A model generated the notes under the pieces. That model made no database searches and had not been told where the DNA came from. It saw nothing but the letters and a program-made list of their open reading frames with translations. This document shows positions 33,595 to 35,398 of a DNA stretch of 35,398 nucleotides, piece by piece. Both the position numbers and the translations under genes were made by a program. This stretch comes from Christensenellaceae bacterium. Lineage in GTDB: Bacteria; Bacillota; Clostridia; Christensenellales; Christensenellaceae. The DNA lies in the NCBI GenBank assembly GCA_017523755.1, contig JAFWWA010000041.1, positions 1 to 35,398 on the forward strand, given 5' to 3'. The number at the start of each line of letters is the position of its first letter. Positions within the stretch are counted from its first letter, which is position 1.

Positions 33595-35199
33595 ATGCTT
33601 TGGAAAAAATGTATCAGCTGCGGGGAAGAGATACCGGAGGATGCTGAAAAATGCAGGTTCTGCGGCGCTCTGCAGTATAAGGAAGAACAGGGGGAAGATG
33701 ACGGACAGGATCTCTCCGCAAAAAAACGCTTGGAACAGGCTGTTCTTGAGAATATGGCCGAAATCGATCTGATCGATGCCGATTTTGAAGAAACCAGGGA
33801 AGCTGCCGAGAAGGTCTCGGAGCTTGAACCTGATGCTGTAGTTCAGGAAGCGGATAAGAACCCTGCTCCCGGGTCTGAAGGAACTTCCGTGCCTGCCGGC
33901 AGCGATGTCTTAAAAGAGACCGGTGAAGAAAGTCCAGCCGATACCGTCCCTGCGGAAGAGGCTCCTTCAAATCCAGGTGACAGCGTCATATCAGAAGAGG
34001 CGCAGGAAAATCCTGAGGAGCAGAACGACGGGCCTGAACAGCCTTCAGACGGATCTGATGCCGCTGGGATCAGCGCTTTTGAAAAAGGTCCTGTGTCGGA
34101 AGAGTCAAAACGCTTAAAGGAAAGACAGGAAGAGCGTACCAGATCCCGTGATGAGAAAAAGATCAGGAAGCAGAAGCTGCTGAGATGGGCGGCCATAATC
34201 GCCGTCTCCATCACCGTGATAGCTGCCATAGTCCTGGCTTCGGTATTACTCAGAAGATCAGAAAATGATAAGGCTCCCGTTCCGTCTGCTTCGGGCACTG
34301 CCCTTGAAGATCAGGAAACAAAAGGCTCTGCGGAACCCGTTCCCACTGCCGAAACTACACCTGAGCCGACCCCTGAGCCGACAGCGGAACCGACTCCCGA
34401 GCCGACACCTGAGCCGACTCCCGAGCCAACACCTGAGCCGACTCCCGTAAAGGCGGATGTGACCGATCTTTCAGTTAAGATAGACAATCCTTTCACCGAT
34501 TCCGAAGGCAAATATACCGGACAGACCACGGACGGTATACCCGACGGAAACGGCACCTACATCGTCAAGGGAAAGAAAAACGCCGTCGTACTTAAATATG
34601 AAGGAGCTTTTGAGAACGGCCAGATCACCGGAAAAGGCACAATGTCAGTGGGAGGGCTCGACTACAGAGGCACTTTTGAGAAGGGCCTTATCACAGGTTC
34701 AGGCGCAGTCATAAAGGACGAAAAAGTCAAGTATTCGGGAAGCTTCCAGAACGGGCTCAAGAACGGTCAGGGAAAGATATATACCGACAACCAGCTTCTG
34801 GTATATGAAGGTCTGTTCAAGGGCGGAAAGATATCAGAAACAGCGGAACAATATGCAAAGAGACGCGATGAGATCGCTCAATCAGCGGAAAACCTCTCAG
34901 TCACGGTTTATTTAAGGGCAAACAAGCTGCTGAAGTCTGCCATCGGGAAGACCATCCATGTAAGGGGGACCGTCATCAGTGTGACTGACAACGGAGACGG
35001 CACCGTATCGTTCATCCTCAATTTCAATGACGATAAGGGCTATCCCATAATATTCGACCACGTGTACAGCTCTGCGGAAGAACCCGTAACTAAGAATAAG
35101 AAGATCGACTGCTATGCCGTTATAGTGAGCAGCAGGACACAGAAGATCAACGGAAGAAGACGCACATGCCCCGTGATGGAACTCATCGCCTATTCATAA
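33595..35199 (+). CDS. Zinc-ribbon / transmembrane / MORN-repeat protein
   Basis: 534 residues, not assigned to a named family. In order: zinc ribbon with Cys6, Cys9, Cys20, Cys23; acidic disordered segment to about 165; basic helix; one membrane span (about 197-219); Thr-Pro-Glu-Pro repeats (255-284); at least four MORN-like repeats (about 300-400) with YEGAFENGQITGKG-, YRGTFEKGLITGSG- and YSGSFQNGLKNGQG-type units; and a C-terminal OB-like domain (about 425-534). Positive charges before the span place the ribbon in the cytoplasm and the MORN part outside. GGAG six bases before the ATG sets the start. Function unknown; a cell-surface or envelope-sensing role is inference. Confidence 0.8.
   Translation: MLWKKCISCGEEIPEDAEKCRFCGALQYKEEQGEDDGQDLSAKKRLEQAVLENMAEIDLIDADFEETREAAEKVSELEPDAVVQEADKNPAPGSEGTSVPAGSDVLKETGEESPADTVPAEEAPSNPGDSVISEEAQENPEEQNDGPEQPSDGSDAAGISAFEKGPVSEESKRLKERQEERTRSRDEKKIRKQKLLRWAAIIAVSITVIAAIVLASVLLRRSENDKAPVPSASGTALEDQETKGSAEPVPTAETTPEPTPEPTAEPTPEPTPEPTPEPTPEPTPVKADVTDLSVKIDNPFTDSEGKYTGQTTDGIPDGNGTYIVKGKKNAVVLKYEGAFENGQITGKGTMSVGGLDYRGTFEKGLITGSGAVIKDEKVKYSGSFQNGLKNGQGKIYTDNQLLVYEGLFKGGKISETAEQYAKRRDEIAQSAENLSVTVYLRANKLLKSAIGKTIHVRGTVISVTDNGDGTVSFILNFNDDKGYPIIFDHVYSSAEEPVTKNKKIDCYAVIVSSRTQKINGRRRTCPVMELIAYS
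34357..34446 (+). repeat. 12-bp coding tandem repeat (Thr-Pro-Glu-Pro)
   Basis: Seven 12-base units plus half a unit encode TPEP, one unit reading TAEP. Codons vary at third positions, so selection acts on the protein. It forms an extended extracellular stalk just after the membrane span. Confidence 0.85.
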
Positions 35200-35211
35200 A
35201 TAATCGATATG

Positions 35212-35233
35212 GGGGCTGTGAAAAAACAGCCCC
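35212..35233 (+). terminator. Hairpin after the MORN-protein gene
   Basis: GGGGCTGT and ACAGCCCC pair (8 bp, 6-base loop) 12 bases past the stop. It is followed by GCAAAAAAG, not T, on the plus strand, so it is at best a weak terminator. Confidence 0.4.
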
Positions 35234-35257
35234 GCAAAAAAGAGGTCATCTGTGATG

Positions 35258-35398
35258 TGAACTGCTACCCGTCAAGAGGACAGTGAAAAATTAAAAGACT
35301 ATGGCAACCAGTAATTAGCAATGTTACTGGTTGTTTTTTAGTTGATCCCCTCGCCGTGGAGGCAGGCCAGCAGCGTATTCCCGCTGCTGACACAGATA
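35258..35398. mobile_element. Probable terminus of an IS3-like insertion sequence, truncated by the window
   Basis: From 35258 the sequence begins TGAACTGCTACCC, then GTCAAGAGGACAG. This resembles the TG-starting terminal repeats of IS3-family (IS150-type) elements in Clostridia as I remember them. An internal hairpin terminator follows at 35305-35339. On the minus strand open frames enter from the right edge and stop at 35324 or nearby, but none shows a recognisable transposase motif in the short part seen. Only one end is in view. Confidence 0.4.
35305..35339 (+). terminator. Intrinsic terminator inside the IS end
   Basis: CAACCAGTAA and TTACTGGTTG pair perfectly (10 bp, 9-base loop), followed by six T on the plus strand. 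It would stop transcription entering from the MORN-protein gene. Confidence 0.65.

Noticed and set aside
33843..34298. Minus-strand frame opposite the acidic part of the MORN protein
   Set aside because: Ser-rich shadow of Glu/Pro-rich coding sequence; no ribosome site or promoter.
34357..34446. CRISPR-like array
   Set aside because: Units are 12 bases, in frame and without spacers; they encode TPEP repeats.
35324..35398. Transposase C-terminus on the minus strand
   Set aside because: The 24 residues visible show no DDE-family motif, so no coding call is made.

Overview
The window looks like chromosomal core sequence of an anaerobic Bacillota (class Clostridia; family not resolved). The reasons are the IspH-ribosomal protein S1 fusion, the Asp23/AmaP/DUF2273 set, the order phoH-pgpH-ybeY-era-recO, long-form HPF, [FeFe]-hydrogenase maturases, strong GGAGG ribosome sites and moderate GC. 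Nearly all genes lie on the minus strand in tight, often overlapping operons. Only YgiQ, a GT4 glycosyltransferase and a MORN-repeat protein read on the plus strand. No tRNA, rRNA or CRISPR was seen, and no gene-free stretch exceeds 300 bases.

Layout. (1) 1-180: 3' tail of a probable DUF4368-type serine recombinase, i.e. the edge of a mobile element. (2) 180-4876: a complete branched-chain amino acid ABC importer, livK-livH-livM-livG-livF, read from a near-consensus promoter whose -35 box sits inside a 12-bp inverted repeat (probable operator). (3) 5083-5940: a DUF368/PopT-family undecaprenyl-phosphate translocase with its own promoter and terminator. (4) 6064-9973: AlkD-like DNA repair protein, TIGR00300/ornithine-cyclodeaminase-like enzyme, HD phosphohydrolase, and a family-4 glycosidase broken by one in-frame TAA. 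(5) 10138-17225: asp23, then amaP-DUF2273-nusB-TsaD paralogue-folD-cmk-plsC-ispH/rpsA. (6) 17427-19286 (+): YgiQ radical SAM protein. (7) 19372-25284: a NitT/TauT-type ABC importer (binding protein, permease, ATPase) fused by overlaps to hydE and hydF, followed by a CcdA-TlpA thiol-redox pair. (8) 25437-30763: phoH-pgpH-ybeY-era-recO with several RNA hairpins at translation starts. (9) 30932-32100: a nicotinamidase-like hydrolase and HPF. (10) 32361-35199 (+): GT4 glycosyltransferase and a zinc-ribbon/TM/MORN protein. (11) 35258-end: probable end of an IS3-like insertion sequence.

How the genes work together. Region 5 combines transcription antitermination, tRNA-modification-like, one-carbon, nucleotide, phospholipid, isoprenoid and translation functions with an envelope-stress module at the front. 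Region 8 is a ribosome-maturation and c-di-AMP operon. The most unusual linkage is region 7, where a dedicated small-molecule importer is apparently co-transcribed with two H-cluster maturases. The clearest lesion is the nonsense codon in the GH4 gene. Products are named from recognisable motifs only; no database search was possible.
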